From: Blautia sp.
GTDB taxonomy: Bacteria; Bacillota; Clostridia; Lachnospirales; Lachnospiraceae
DNA: 39,209 nt
Assembly: GCA_023667395.1 (NCBI GenBank)
Contig: JAMPAC010000001.1
Location: forward strand, 550,073-589,281
Direction: 5' to 3'
In this document: positions 22,870-31,226 of the stretch, in pieces
Position numbering within the stretch: the stretch's first letter is position 1
Layout of the letters: the number at the start of each line of letters is the position of its first letter
Notes under the pieces: generated by a model
Told to the model about the DNA's origin: nothing
What the model saw: only the letters and a program-made list of their open reading frames with translations
The model's database searches: none
Position numbers and translations under genes: made by a program

Positions 22870-24306
22870 ATGAAGAAGATACAAAATACATTTTTGAAAC
22901 ATATCGATTCACAAAAACTGCTGACCGTCTGCTTTTTTGCCCTGTACTTTATCCTGGGGCTCTCGCTTCTGTTCCGGCAGCCTTTCGGCGACCCGCCGGA
23001 TGAATTCAACCGTTACCTGATTCCCCAGTATATCGCGGAGCATGGCACGCTTCCCAACGGCTTTGACGAGTCCATCCGCATTCCGGGTTACGGCTTTTCC
23101 TACGCGTTCCAGCCCATCCTGCCCTATATGGTCCAGGGCTATTCCATGCAGCTGGCGAACTGTTTTACCCAGGATCCTGATTTCCTGCTCTACACTGCCC
23201 GTATGGTGGATTTTATTTTTGGTCTGGTCATGGCTGTGTTCCTCCTGCTGCTTGGCAGGAAGTGGTTCCGGAACCGGGCGCTTCAGTGGCTCTTCTGTTT
23301 CCTCACCATGTTCCTGCCCCAGAGTTTCTTCCTGCATACCTATGTCAACACCGACTCCTGCTGCATGATGTCCATTGCCATCATGCTCTATGGTCTGACA
23401 TGCTGCCTGCAGGATCGTTTCCGTTACCGTTCCTGCCTGATCATGTCCATCGGCATCATACTGTGCGCCCTGTCCTATTACAATGCCTATGGCTTTATCT
23501 TAAGCTGCATTCTGCTCTTTACCGCACATTTCCTGTCCTCACAGGGCGGCCGCATCCGCCTGGACTGGAAGCCATTCCTGAAAAAGGGGCTCTTCATCAG
23601 CGCCCTTGTGCTGCTGGGAATCGGCTGGTGGTTTATCAGAAGTTATATCCTTTACGACGGGGATTTCCTGGGACTTCGCACCAGAAACCTCTGCGGCGAA
23701 CTTTATTGTGATGAAGATATGAGAGCGGATGTGCGTACCACAGGCCGGTCCATGGGTTATACCATGCTTTCCATGTTGTTTCGATCCGACTTTCTTGTTC
23801 TGTCCTTTAACAGTTTTATCTGTATGTATGGTCCCATGTTTGTCACTACTGCACTGTGGATTTACCGTTTTTATAAGTTTCTGTTCCTCGTTGGGATCCT
23901 GGGAAGCATACTGCCCTTGTCACATACGGGACAGAAATGGAACGGGATCAATTTTTCAGATCGTACCGCACTGAACAGGTTTTTTCATGCTAACATGATT
24001 TCCTGCATCCTGATCCCTTTTGTATTGAGCGTCGTCTATTCTTACAATACCGATTATCAGCCCCAGGGACGTTATTTAATGCCCGCGCTGATCCCGCTCT
24101 GCTATTACTGCGTCCGGGGTCTGGAAAAGGCGGTACGCATCCTCCCCGTCCTGACCGGAAAGCTGAAAAAGCCCGTGAGCGAAACCGGATCCGGCTGTCT
24201 GCTCACAGGCCTGTGTGTGTTCCTTATCCTGCTGATCGTCCTTTGCGCTTTCATCACCGTGTATGGGTACGCGTTCCCCTACTACGCCGAACTGCAGGTC
24301 AGATGA
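22870..24306 (+). CDS. Multi-pass membrane protein, DUF2142/GT-C-like
   Basis: 478 residues with about ten membrane helices. The first extracytoplasmic loop holds FGDPPDEFNRY, matching the PPDE signature of DUF2142, a family related to GT-C glycosyltransferases that use lipid-linked sugars. A second loop carries PQGRYLMPALIP, the other common family feature. Six Cys cluster in membrane segments (FCFLTMF, DSCCMM). The function would be transfer of a sugar to a surface polymer, by family inference. AAGGAT is 12 bases upstream of the ATG. A four-codon frame (ATG-AAC-ACT-TTA-TGA) ends overlapping the ATG. The 3' end overlaps spoIVA by 8 bp, tail to tail. Confidence 0.72.
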   Translation: MKKIQNTFLKHIDSQKLLTVCFFALYFILGLSLLFRQPFGDPPDEFNRYLIPQYIAEHGTLPNGFDESIRIPGYGFSYAFQPILPYMVQGYSMQLANCFTQDPDFLLYTARMVDFIFGLVMAVFLLLLGRKWFRNRALQWLFCFLTMFLPQSFFLHTYVNTDSCCMMSIAIMLYGLTCCLQDRFRYRSCLIMSIGIILCALSYYNAYGFILSCILLFTAHFLSSQGGRIRLDWKPFLKKGLFISALVLLGIGWWFIRSYILYDGDFLGLRTRNLCGELYCDEDMRADVRTTGRSMGYTMLSMLFRSDFLVLSFNSFICMYGPMFVTTALWIYRFYKFLFLVGILGSILPLSHTGQKWNGINFSDRTALNRFFHANMISCILIPFVLSVVYSYNTDYQPQGRYLMPALIPLCYYCVRGLEKAVRILPVLTGKLKKPVSETGSGCLLTGLCVFLILLIVLCAFITVYGYAFPYYAELQVR

Positions 24307-25780
24307 TGATACATACCATGCCGCCATTGCTGTCGTTTACGATCTTCTGCATGGTATCCTGCAGTTTTATCTGGCTCTCCTCACCGATCACCGCCACTTT
24401 TGCAGTAATTCCGTCATTTACCAGCTGTTCGATGGTCTTTCCGAAAATATTGGTGTCCCAGATACCGTTCTCCTTATCCGTCTGGTCGATGTAACTAATC
24501 AGGTCGTCAGCCTGTTCCTGGGTTCCCACAATGGGCGCGATCTCCGTCTCGATGTTGGCCCGGATCATATGGATGGAGGGGCTGGAAGCCCTGATCTTCA
24601 CGCCAAATTTATTGCCGTGCTTGATCAGTTCCGGCTTCTCCAGGATAATCTCGTCCCGATCCGGCGTCACCACGCCGTAACCTTTCATTCGAACCATATT
24701 CACCGCATCCAGGACTTTCGAGTACTCATGCTTCATGGCCGCAAAGTTCTTCAGCTTGCTGATCAGCTGGTATTCATCCGCGATAGGCTCTCCCACCATC
24801 TCCGTCAGCATCTCGTAGTAATAGGATTCCTCCACATCCAGCTGCACCCTGATCACGCCGTCGGAAAGCCGCACGGCATCCGTCTTGCAGCGTTTTATGT
24901 ACTCGCTCTCCATATCGATTGGCTTCTCAAGGACATTGCGGATGGTGCTGTAGTCTTTCATCAAAAGCTTCACCTGCTCGATGATATCCTGCTTCATCCG
25001 GTTGTCGTTGGCGAGCATCTCCACCCACTTGGGCATGTAAAACTCAATGGAGGAAATGGGAAATTCATAGAGCACTTTCTCCAGCAGCATGTTGATATCG
25101 TCCTTTTTCAGCTGTTCGCAGTTCACCGTGACGACGGCCACGCCGTACTTCTCGCCGATCTCCGCCGCCACCGCCTTCGCTTCCTCCGAATAGGGTTTCT
25201 GGCTGTTCACCAGCACCAGGAACGGCTTGTGAAGCTTCTTTAAGGCCAGTATGGTCTTCTCCTCCGCCTCCAGGTAATTGTTCCTGGGAAGTTCTCCGAA
25301 ACTTCCGTCCGTGGTGATCACCAGGCCTATAGTGGAGTGGTCGTTCATGACCTTATCCGTGCCGATCTCCGCCGCCTGGGTGAAAGGGATCTCATAGTCG
25401 AACCATGGCGTCTTCACCATGCGTTCCACATCCTCCTCCATATGCCCGGCGGCGCCCTCCACCATATACCCCACGCAGTCAATAAGGCGCACCGAGACCG
25501 GTATGTCACCGCTCAAAACCACTTTCGCCGCCTCATTGGGAATGAACTTGGGCTCCGTGGTGGTGATGGTCCTGCCGCCCGCACTCTGGGGCAGTTCATC
25601 CTGCGCCCGCACTTTTGCGTGCTCATCCTCCATCACGGGAAGCACAAGTTCCTCCATAAAACGTTTGATAAAAGTAGATTTTCCGGTGCGCACCGGTCCC
25701 AGTACGCCTATGTAGATTTCTCCTCCGGTTCTTTTTTGTATATCACGATAGAGATCGTATGTATTCGATGCATGATCCAT
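24299..25780 (-). CDS. spoIVA: Stage IV sporulation protein A, spore-coat ATPase
   Basis: 493 residues, as in Bacillus (492). SpoIVA hydrolyses ATP to polymerise on the forespore surface and forms the base of the coat. Walker A is GPVRTGKST at about 29-37, near the N-terminal YDLYRDIQKRTGGEIYIGVLG. Next come AGGRTITTTEPKFIPNEA and LIDCVGYMV (Walker B region), then TDGSFGELPR. The C-terminal region ends in the hydrophobic MVCIII needed for localisation in the family. AGGAGG precedes the ATG and a sigma-E-type promoter lies upstream. It is made in the mother cell. Confidence 0.97.
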   Translation of the reverse strand: MDHASNTYDLYRDIQKRTGGEIYIGVLGPVRTGKSTFIKRFMEELVLPVMEDEHAKVRAQDELPQSAGGRTITTTEPKFIPNEAAKVVLSGDIPVSVRLIDCVGYMVEGAAGHMEEDVERMVKTPWFDYEIPFTQAAEIGTDKVMNDHSTIGLVITTDGSFGELPRNNYLEAEEKTILALKKLHKPFLVLVNSQKPYSEEAKAVAAEIGEKYGVAVVTVNCEQLKKDDINMLLEKVLYEFPISSIEFYMPKWVEMLANDNRMKQDIIEQVKLLMKDYSTIRNVLEKPIDMESEYIKRCKTDAVRLSDGVIRVQLDVEESYYYEMLTEMVGEPIADEYQLISKLKNFAAMKHEYSKVLDAVNMVRMKGYGVVTPDRDEIILEKPELIKHGNKFGVKIRASSPSIHMIRANIETEIAPIVGTQEQADDLISYIDQTDKENGIWDTNIFGKTIEQLVNDGITAKVAVIGEESQIKLQDTMQKIVNDSNGGMVCIII

Positions 25781-25810
25781 AGGGAACCCCTCCTAACATA
25801 TTCTGCTATA

Positions 25811-25839
25811 TGTATATGAGAGGGGGCATGAAAACATTA
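25811..25839 (-). promoter_or_regulatory. Probable sigma-E promoter of spoIVA
   Basis: TAATGTT (25839 to 25833), 14-bp spacer, CATATACA (25818 to 25811) on the minus strand. This fits the sigma-E pattern kmATATT-N14-CATACAnT at six of seven and six of eight positions. spoIVA is a sigma-E gene in other spore formers. The -35 element overlaps the end of the upstream gene (25837). Confidence 0.55.
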
Positions 25840-27042
25840 CTCTTTCTTATCCGCGCCGTTCTCCATGCTGTCTTCCAGCTTCTTCAGGGTGCGGGAGGCA
25901 AACTCTTTGCCGCCCATGCCGAAAGCGATCGCGAATGCCACCGCCAGGGCAGCCAGTACCAGCTTAAATGTGGTGTTGACGATCTCTTCTGCAATACCAA
26001 GCTGGCTCAGTACCATAAATACGCCCACCGTCAGGATTGCGCACTTCGCGATCAGCCCGTAAGCCACATGGCCGCGTTTCACCAGCGCCCTGGAAGCTGC
26101 GGAACCTGCCACAAAGCAGATCGCCAGGATCAGTACCGCGCTTAAGACTGCAGGCATGTACCCGATCACAGCGGCGCCGATATCAGTCAGCACTTCCAGC
26201 TTAAGGACATTGACGCCCTCTACCACAAAGAAGATCACTACCACCACGTTGACCACAGTACCTGCAAATTTGGACAGTTCAAATTTAGCATTCTTCTCCT
26301 CATCCAGCAGTTTGGACAGCTTTTCGTCCAGCCCGGCGGAAGCGATCAGGCGCGTCACGATCTGGCTCACAAACTTGCCGATCATGCAGCCGATCACAAT
26401 GATCACCAGACCCACGAAAATGTTGGGGATGAAACTGAAGATCATATCCAGCATATGTACTGCGGGAGTGGAGATCACGCTGATGTTCAGCACATCCAGC
26501 GCCATCACGATCATGGGGATCAGGATCAGCACATACACGATGTATGCCAGCGTGCCGGAAAGCTTCGCGCTGCTGGGAACCTCAACGCCCGCTTTCTCCT
26601 GCAGCTTATCCACGTTCAGCTTGTTAAACACGGGGATCAGAAGCTGACGCACCAGCTTTGCCACGAAGCAGCCCACCATCAGCACGATCACAGCCGCCAC
26701 GATATTGGGAATATAGCCCCAGACCGTGTTCAGCAGCCCCGTGATGGGAGAGATCACTTCCCTCATGCCCAGCACGGAAAAGATGCCGGGAACAAAGAGC
26801 AGGAATACCAGCAGATGAACCAGCTTTCCTATGAACTCCTTGGTGCTTCCGCCTTTGCCATCACCGTCTGCGGAGTCCAGCTTGTCAAAGAACTCACCTA
26901 CCTTGCCCTTGCCGAGCAGTTTCAGTACCAGCGATCTTACGATGGCCGCCACCACAAACGCAGCCACCAGGATCAGTGCGGCTGCGATCACGGACCATAC
27001 GCCGTTGCCGATGGCAGCCAGAAAAGAATCAATAAAACCCAT
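25837..27042 (-). CDS. Multi-pass membrane protein, mechanosensitive-channel-like (TM_helix repeats)
   Basis: 401 residues. At least ten hydrophobic segments alternate with short helical linkers, in a repeated pattern: GYIPNIVAAVIVLMVG, FSFIPNIFVGLVIIVIG and GYMPAVLSAVLILAI. That repeat is the conserved TM helix of MscS-related proteins such as CmpX. A canonical MscS beta domain is missing. It ends near a Gly-rich helix VAFAIAFGMGGKEFASRTLKK, which resembles the MscS pore-lining end. The likely role is a stress- or envelope-related channel, by family inference. AGGAGG precedes the ATG. Confidence 0.78.
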   Translation of the reverse strand: MGFIDSFLAAIGNGVWSVIAAALILVAAFVVAAIVRSLVLKLLGKGKVGEFFDKLDSADGDGKGGSTKEFIGKLVHLLVFLLFVPGIFSVLGMREVISPITGLLNTVWGYIPNIVAAVIVLMVGCFVAKLVRQLLIPVFNKLNVDKLQEKAGVEVPSSAKLSGTLAYIVYVLILIPMIVMALDVLNISVISTPAVHMLDMIFSFIPNIFVGLVIIVIGCMIGKFVSQIVTRLIASAGLDEKLSKLLDEEKNAKFELSKFAGTVVNVVVVIFFVVEGVNVLKLEVLTDIGAAVIGYMPAVLSAVLILAICFVAGSAASRALVKRGHVAYGLIAKCAILTVGVFMVLSQLGIAEEIVNTTFKLVLAALAVAFAIAFGMGGKEFASRTLKKLEDSMENGADKKE

Positions 27043-27136
27043 ATGCTTCCTCCTCTTGATTTTTTATAAAATTTTAACATATATGGGATAATACCGCAAC
27101 AAATCTTTTTCTATTTCAACAAATTTTTCTGGCGGG

Positions 27137-28912
27137 TCAGCGACTCTCAGGGGCAAAAACTTCACGGTAATACGTCTGCACATCCATGTCCTGCATAAAA
27201 GCCCTCAGCTGTACCATGTCATCATAAATTCCGGATTCATACAGCCGTTCCAGATCGATATCCCGCATAAACGTACTGCCAGTCGCAGACAGCCCCATCA
27301 ATATCTGCGATACTGTGAGCATGGACATCTTCTCATTCTTCGATGCCGCACGGATGGCATCATTATAATACTTCAGCACTTCATCCGCATCATCCGTATG
27401 GGAAAAGCTTCCGATGGTTACGGATACCAGGCTGGGATGTTTTTCAATAAAACCGTCAAGCGACTCCACAGAACGACAGAATAAGGTTTCAAGGCTGTCC
27501 GCCTGTTCCAGGTCATCCAGATCTATTGCCTGGCTCATATCCATAAAATCAAGCCACAGGTTCTTCAACTCCAGTCCCTCCAGGGCATCCGCCAGATCAA
27601 TGTAGTTTCCAAAGTTAAGGATCGCCAGGGTTTCAAGCGCTCCGGCCTCCTTGATATTTCCAAGCGCCCTGTTGATGGCCGACCCTTCCATGCGTAAGTA
27701 CCCGCAAAAATAACGCAGCTTTGGCAGATGTCCCCACAGATCCGACAGTGTGGAACTCCCTATGTCCGCAGCTACGATCGACAATTCCCGCAGGGAAGAA
27801 AGCGCCTGCAGACTGGAAGCTTTCTTCAGATCGCAGGCTGTGAGATAAAGTTCCCGCAGACAGGGAAATTCCTCCACTCCGGCCAGATTTACCTTCACAT
27901 TGCCCAGCGAGAGGGAACACAGACAGGGAAGTCCCGCAAGCGCCTCCAGATTGTCCACCTGTGCGGATGTCCCTTTTAGCAAGCTGAATTGGGGGCAAAA
28001 TATCACCAGGGTCTTTAAATCTTTATAATCCAAAAGATCCTCACAGTCAAACGTCTCCCCCTCCCCAACACAGATCACGGCATCTTCTATTCCCCGTTTA
28101 AAATCAGTCGTTATGTCGATTTCTCTCCTCAGGTATGCCACTTCGTTCCGGGTTATGTATTCTGAAAAATCCATGCCCTCCGCAAATTCGATCTCCCTGT
28201 GGGAGTCCGTCGGCTGTAAAAGATCCTGAAGTTCCCCAGGAATCGTCACCCCGAAGTCAACCTCCCTTAACTCCGGCAATTGGGCAAAAAGTTCCGAAAA
28301 ATATTTATATCCCCTGCCCATATAGCCATTCGAATAATTCATGCCCTGCATCATCAGCGGCATGGACAGGCTTTTCAGATTCTTGCAGTCGGCTATAGCC
28401 TCCAGATGTTCAAACACATCGCTTTTCTGGTCAAAATCCAGGTTCAGTGTCTCAAGCCCTGTCAGATACCGCAGATCCTCCAGATTCACATATCCGCTGT
28501 ACGCCAGATTGTAAGTCACCAGATCCAGGGAGACTGTCACATCCTTTTCCCAGCTTATCGTCAGTTCCTTTATGGAAGCTAGTTCCGCAGACGTGACCCG
28601 CTCATCCCAGTCCTTGCCCAGTTCTTCCCTCACACATCTTTCTACCAGAAAGTCTTCAAATTCAACCGCACGGCCATTTTTCCAGATCAGCACCCCGGCT
28701 GCAGCGGAAATCAAACAGATCGCCACAGCCAGGGATGCAAACAGTACCAGTTTTTTTCGTCCGCCCGCTTTCCCTCTTTGCTTTCCCTTTCTGTCTGCCC
28801 CGAGAGTCTCCCCATTCTCCGCCGGGACACCGGATGCCGCTACAGGCGCGCCGCACAGGCCGCAGAATTGATCCCCGGCGGCTATTTCGCCGCCGCATTG
28901 TGCACAATACAT
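27137..28912 (-). CDS. Zinc-ribbon, membrane-anchored leucine-rich-repeat protein
   Basis: 591 residues. A zinc ribbon (Cys3, 6, 17, 20; MYCAQCGG and FCGLCG) is followed by a basic linker, one membrane helix (about 54-77), then a long outside part. That part contains irregular leucine-rich repeats from about 125 to 520 (LTGLETLNLDF, CLCSLSLGNVKV, ALETLAILNFGNYIDL). The ATG at 28912 with GGAGG eight bases upstream is preferred over an open frame nine codons longer. It follows tyrS by 33 bp and may be co-transcribed. The zinc ribbon would be cytoplasmic and the repeats extracellular, perhaps for binding partners. The function is unknown. Confidence 0.78.
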   Translation of the reverse strand: MYCAQCGGEIAAGDQFCGLCGAPVAASGVPAENGETLGADRKGKQRGKAGGRKKLVLFASLAVAICLISAAAGVLIWKNGRAVEFEDFLVERCVREELGKDWDERVTSAELASIKELTISWEKDVTVSLDLVTYNLAYSGYVNLEDLRYLTGLETLNLDFDQKSDVFEHLEAIADCKNLKSLSMPLMMQGMNYSNGYMGRGYKYFSELFAQLPELREVDFGVTIPGELQDLLQPTDSHREIEFAEGMDFSEYITRNEVAYLRREIDITTDFKRGIEDAVICVGEGETFDCEDLLDYKDLKTLVIFCPQFSLLKGTSAQVDNLEALAGLPCLCSLSLGNVKVNLAGVEEFPCLRELYLTACDLKKASSLQALSSLRELSIVAADIGSSTLSDLWGHLPKLRYFCGYLRMEGSAINRALGNIKEAGALETLAILNFGNYIDLADALEGLELKNLWLDFMDMSQAIDLDDLEQADSLETLFCRSVESLDGFIEKHPSLVSVTIGSFSHTDDADEVLKYYNDAIRAASKNEKMSMLTVSQILMGLSATGSTFMRDIDLERLYESGIYDDMVQLRAFMQDMDVQTYYREVFAPESR

Positions 28913-28945
28913 TTTCTGCCCTCCATGGTATTCTGGCAATACGGA

Positions 28946-30169
28946 CTATTTTTTCAAGACCCGTCGGAAATTTTTCTTGCCGCGCTTTACAACAATGCCC
29001 TCTCCCGCGAACCGATCAGGCGTATAAAGGGTCTTACTATCCGTCACTTTCTCACCGTCCACGGTGACGCCGCCCTGCTCCACGGCGCGCCTCGCCTCGG
29101 AACGGGACGCGGTCAGCCCGGAACTGGCCAGTACCCCCAGGATATCAATGGTCCCGTTCAGGAAATCGCCATCCTGCAGTTCATAGGCGGGCATCTCTGC
29201 GGCATTTCCGCCTGTGAACAATGCCCTGGCGCTCTCCTGCGCTTTTACCGCTTCCTCCTCGCCATGGATCATTTTTGTCAGTTCAAAGGCCAGGATCTCT
29301 TTCGCCTGGTTCAGCTGGCTGCCCTCCCATTTATCCATCTCGTCGATCTGCTCTAAGGGCAGGAAAGTCAGCATGCGCAAGCATTTCAGCACATCCGCGT
29401 CGGCCACGTTCCGCCAGTACTGATAAAATTCAAAGGGGGAAGTCTTGTCCGGATCCAGCCACACGGCGCCCTTCTGGGTCTTTCCCATCTTCTTTCCCTC
29501 AGAATTCAGAAGCAGCGTAATGGTCATGGCATAGGCGTCCTTGCCCAGCTTCCTGCGGATCAGTTCCGTGCCCCCCAGCATGTTGCTCCACTGGTCGTCT
29601 CCGCCAAACTGCATGTTGCAGCCGTATTTTTCATACAGGCAGAGGAAATCGTAACTCTGCATGATCATGTAATTAAATTCCAGGAAACTCAGTCCCTTTT
29701 CCATACGCTGTTTGTAACACTCCGCAGTAAGCATACGGTTCACGGAGAAATGAGCGCCGATATCCCGGATAAATTCAATATAGTTCAGGTCGCGCAGCCA
29801 GTCCGCGTTGTTCACCATCAGGGCTTTGTCTTCTCCGAACTCAATAAAACGGCTCATCTGCTTCTTAAAACATTCACAGTTGTGGTCGATGGTCTCCGTT
29901 GTCATCATATTCCGCATGTCCGTGCGCCCGGAGGGGTCGCCGATCATGCCGGTGCCGCCGCCGATCAGGGCGATGGGCTTATTTCCCGCCATCTGCAGTC
30001 TCTTCATCAGGCAGAGCGCCATGAAGTGACCCACATGGAGGCTGTCCGCGGTGGGATCAAAGCCGATATAAAATACCGCTTTCCCGTTGTTGATCAACTC
30101 CTTAATCTCCTCCTCGTCGGTCAGCTGCGCCAACAGTCCTCTTGCCTTTAATTCATCAAATACTGTCAT
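28946..30169 (-). CDS. tyrS: Tyrosyl-tRNA synthetase
   Basis: 407 residues from the ATG at 30169, the usual length. It charges tRNA-Tyr. Class I signatures: HVGH (HIGH) in [10 protein letters not shown], the GIGGGTG-type [23 protein letters not shown] and GGDDQWSN for tyrosine binding, and KMGKT (KMSKS) in [12 protein letters not shown]-terminal S4 RNA-binding domain follows ([19 protein letters not shown]). The open frame extends 21 codons upstream but those are not family-like. A promoter is present at 30223-30251 and I see no T-box between it and the gene. Confidence 0.96.
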   Translation of the reverse strand: MTVFDELKARGLLAQLTDEEEIKELINNGKAVFYIGFDPTADSLHVGHFMALCLMKRLQMAGNKPIALIGGGTGMIGDPSGRTDMRNMMTTETIDHNCECFKKQMSRFIEFGEDKALMVNNADWLRDLNYIEFIRDIGAHFSVNRMLTAECYKQRMEKGLSFLEFNYMIMQSYDFLCLYEKYGCNMQFGGDDQWSNMLGGTELIRRKLGKDAYAMTITLLLNSEGKKMGKTQKGAVWLDPDKTSPFEFYQYWRNVADADVLKCLRMLTFLPLEQIDEMDKWEGSQLNQAKEILAFELTKMIHGEEEAVKAQESARALFTGGNAAEMPAYELQDGDFLNGTIDILGVLASSGLTASRSEARRAVEQGGVTVDGEKVTDSKTLYTPDRFAGEGIVVKRGKKNFRRVLKK

Positions 30170-30222
30170 TTTATTTTCCGTACCTTTCCTGTAATTTGGG
30201 TATCCTGCCTTGAAACAAAGAT

Positions 30223-30251
30223 ATGGTATCATGAATGGGGGGATTTTTCAA
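30223..30251 (-). promoter_or_regulatory. tyrS promoter
   Basis: TTGAAA (30251 to 30246), 17-bp spacer, TACCAT (30228 to 30223) on the minus strand, about 54 bp before the tyrS start. Confidence 0.65.
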
Positions 30252-30285
30252 GAACCTTGTGTATAATGGGCTTCTTCTCTCAGGC

Positions 30286-30771
30286 TTATGGCTCGTTCGC
30301 GCCCGTACCATGCCGATGCTTTAAAAATATGTATACTATGGTGTGGGATTTTTGTAATTGACTTTCGATGATATAATCACATTTGATCAATGAACTGTTG
30401 GGAGGTCCGTCTTTTGGTGAATACATGCGGATCATGTTATCCTCATCCAGATATTGTTCCAGGAACCTGAGATTTGCAATTCTGTTTTCTATATCTTTTT
30501 CATCATCGGGCTTTCCCTTGTAGAATGCGCTTTTCGCTAAGTAGTCGTCTGTGACCGGCCGCCTCTTATCCAGGATCCACGAAATAGTGTTTTTCTTGTT
30601 TTTAGGAATATCAATATCCGTCAAATACTGTAATCCTGTCAGATGGTAGAAATCACTCGCCTTAAAATCCAACCGGATTACATGTACGCGCCTGTTCACA
30701 GCATGAAATATATATGAAGTTGTATTAACGAGATGCTGAAAGCACATTGCACATTCCTGTATTTTGTCCAC
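30286..30771 (-). CDS. PBECR4-like domain protein
   Basis: About 161 residues. The pattern CFQHLVNTTSYIF, then IRLDFKASDFYHLTGLQYLTDI, then ENRIANLRFLEQYL matches PBECR4, one of the phage-associated Barnase/EndoU/ColicinE5/RelE-like nuclease groups of unknown or toxin-like role. Few catalytic candidates are clear; the His of FYHLTGL is conserved in the group. I prefer the GTG start at 30771, with AAGGA upstream; the frame extends to a TTG at 30795 inside a hairpin. It is AT-rich, stands alone before tyrS, and is preceded by a leader RNA. Family assignment is from memory of motifs. Confidence 0.68.
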   Translation of the reverse strand: MDKIQECAMCFQHLVNTTSYIFHAVNRRVHVIRLDFKASDFYHLTGLQYLTDIDIPKNKKNTISWILDKRRPVTDDYLAKSAFYKGKPDDEKDIENRIANLRFLEQYLDEDNMIRMYSPKDGPPNSSLIKCDYIIESQLQKSHTIVYIFLKHRHGTGANEP

Positions 30772-30791
30772 TGTTATTTCATCCTTTGTAA

Positions 30792-30826
30792 ACAATAGAA
30801 TTCACGCTTCGCGAGAATTCTATTGT
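30792..30826. repeat. Perfect 12-bp inverted repeat at the PBECR4 gene start
   Basis: Arms ACAATAGAATTC (30792-30803) and GAATTCTATTGT (30815-30826) enclose a loop with a further CGC/GCG pairing. It covers the alternative TTG start of the PBECR4-like gene and could hide it. It follows the leader terminator by about 15 bp. Confidence 0.7.
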
Positions 30827-30840
30827 CATGAATAATATAA

Positions 30841-30875
30841 ATAAAGCCCCGCAAGTATCTCCTGCAGGGCTTTAT
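30841..30875 (-). terminator. Leader terminator before the PBECR4 gene
   Basis: ATAAAGCCCCGCA and TGCAGGGCTTTAT form an 11-13 bp stem with one mismatch around an AT-rich loop. A U-rich tail follows on the minus strand. It ends the leader transcript beginning near 31026. Confidence 0.78.
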
Positions 30876-31026
30876 AGTTCATTTCAACAACTTTCTTTCG
30901 CTTACGCTAGATGGATTATGGTAAGTTGCCACCTTTGTGAGCCTCCATGTTCACCGCACTCCATCACGGCTTGCACTTCATAGACGAAAGCATTTTAATG
31001 AGTCTGCTTCTCAAGAAGATTTCTTC
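30843..31026 (-). ncRNA. Uncharacterised leader RNA / attenuator
   Basis: About 185 nt run from a strong promoter to an intrinsic terminator, with no convincing gene inside. Internal pairings include CTTAC/GTAAG and CAACTT/AAGTTG. The segment AAAGGTGGCAAC resembles part of a T-box (AGGGTGGCAACGCG), but the remaining T-box stem I motifs were not recognised. It is either a degenerate T-box, another riboswitch or attenuator, or a small RNA. The gene beyond the terminator is the PBECR4-like one. Confidence 0.5.
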
Positions 31027-31033
31027 TGATTTC

Positions 31034-31062
31034 ACTATACAACATATAAAACAAAATGTCAA
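31034..31062 (-). promoter_or_regulatory. Promoter of the leader RNA
   Basis: TTGACA (31062 to 31057), 17-bp spacer, TATAGT (31039 to 31034) on the minus strand, close to consensus. No gene starts for 240 bp downstream, so it serves the leader. Confidence 0.85.
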
Positions 31063-31133
31063 TCATAATTTTTTATTTTCCAGATTTTTTTCATGAATGC
31101 CAGATCATCTTCCCAATCCTACGCCTTATTCAT

Positions 31134-31226
31134 CATCAGTTTCGTCATGGCCTGGTTGAGACCATCTACTATCAGCGAGCTGACATCAATTTCGTCATGG
31201 CCTGGTTCAGGCCATCTACTGTCAGC
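31134..31226. repeat. 50-bp-period tandem duplication at the VWA gene end
   Basis: About 43 bp around TTCGTCATGGCCTGGTT occur at 31134-31176 and again at 31184-31226, shifted by 50 bp, with a few substitutions. The upper copy is inside the VWA coding region. The lower copy lies beyond its stop and would code, in another frame, for a normal-looking ending (LNQAMTKLMMNKA). A 50-bp duplication therefore replaced the last few codons by SAR. Confidence 0.85.

Noticed and set aside
30170-30285. T-box before tyrS
   Set aside because: The interval holds only a normal promoter; no T-box sequence or terminator is present.
30843-31026. TPP, SAM or cobalamin riboswitch
   Set aside because: Short resemblances (such as CTAGCGTAAGCG) do not extend to the conserved cores of these families.
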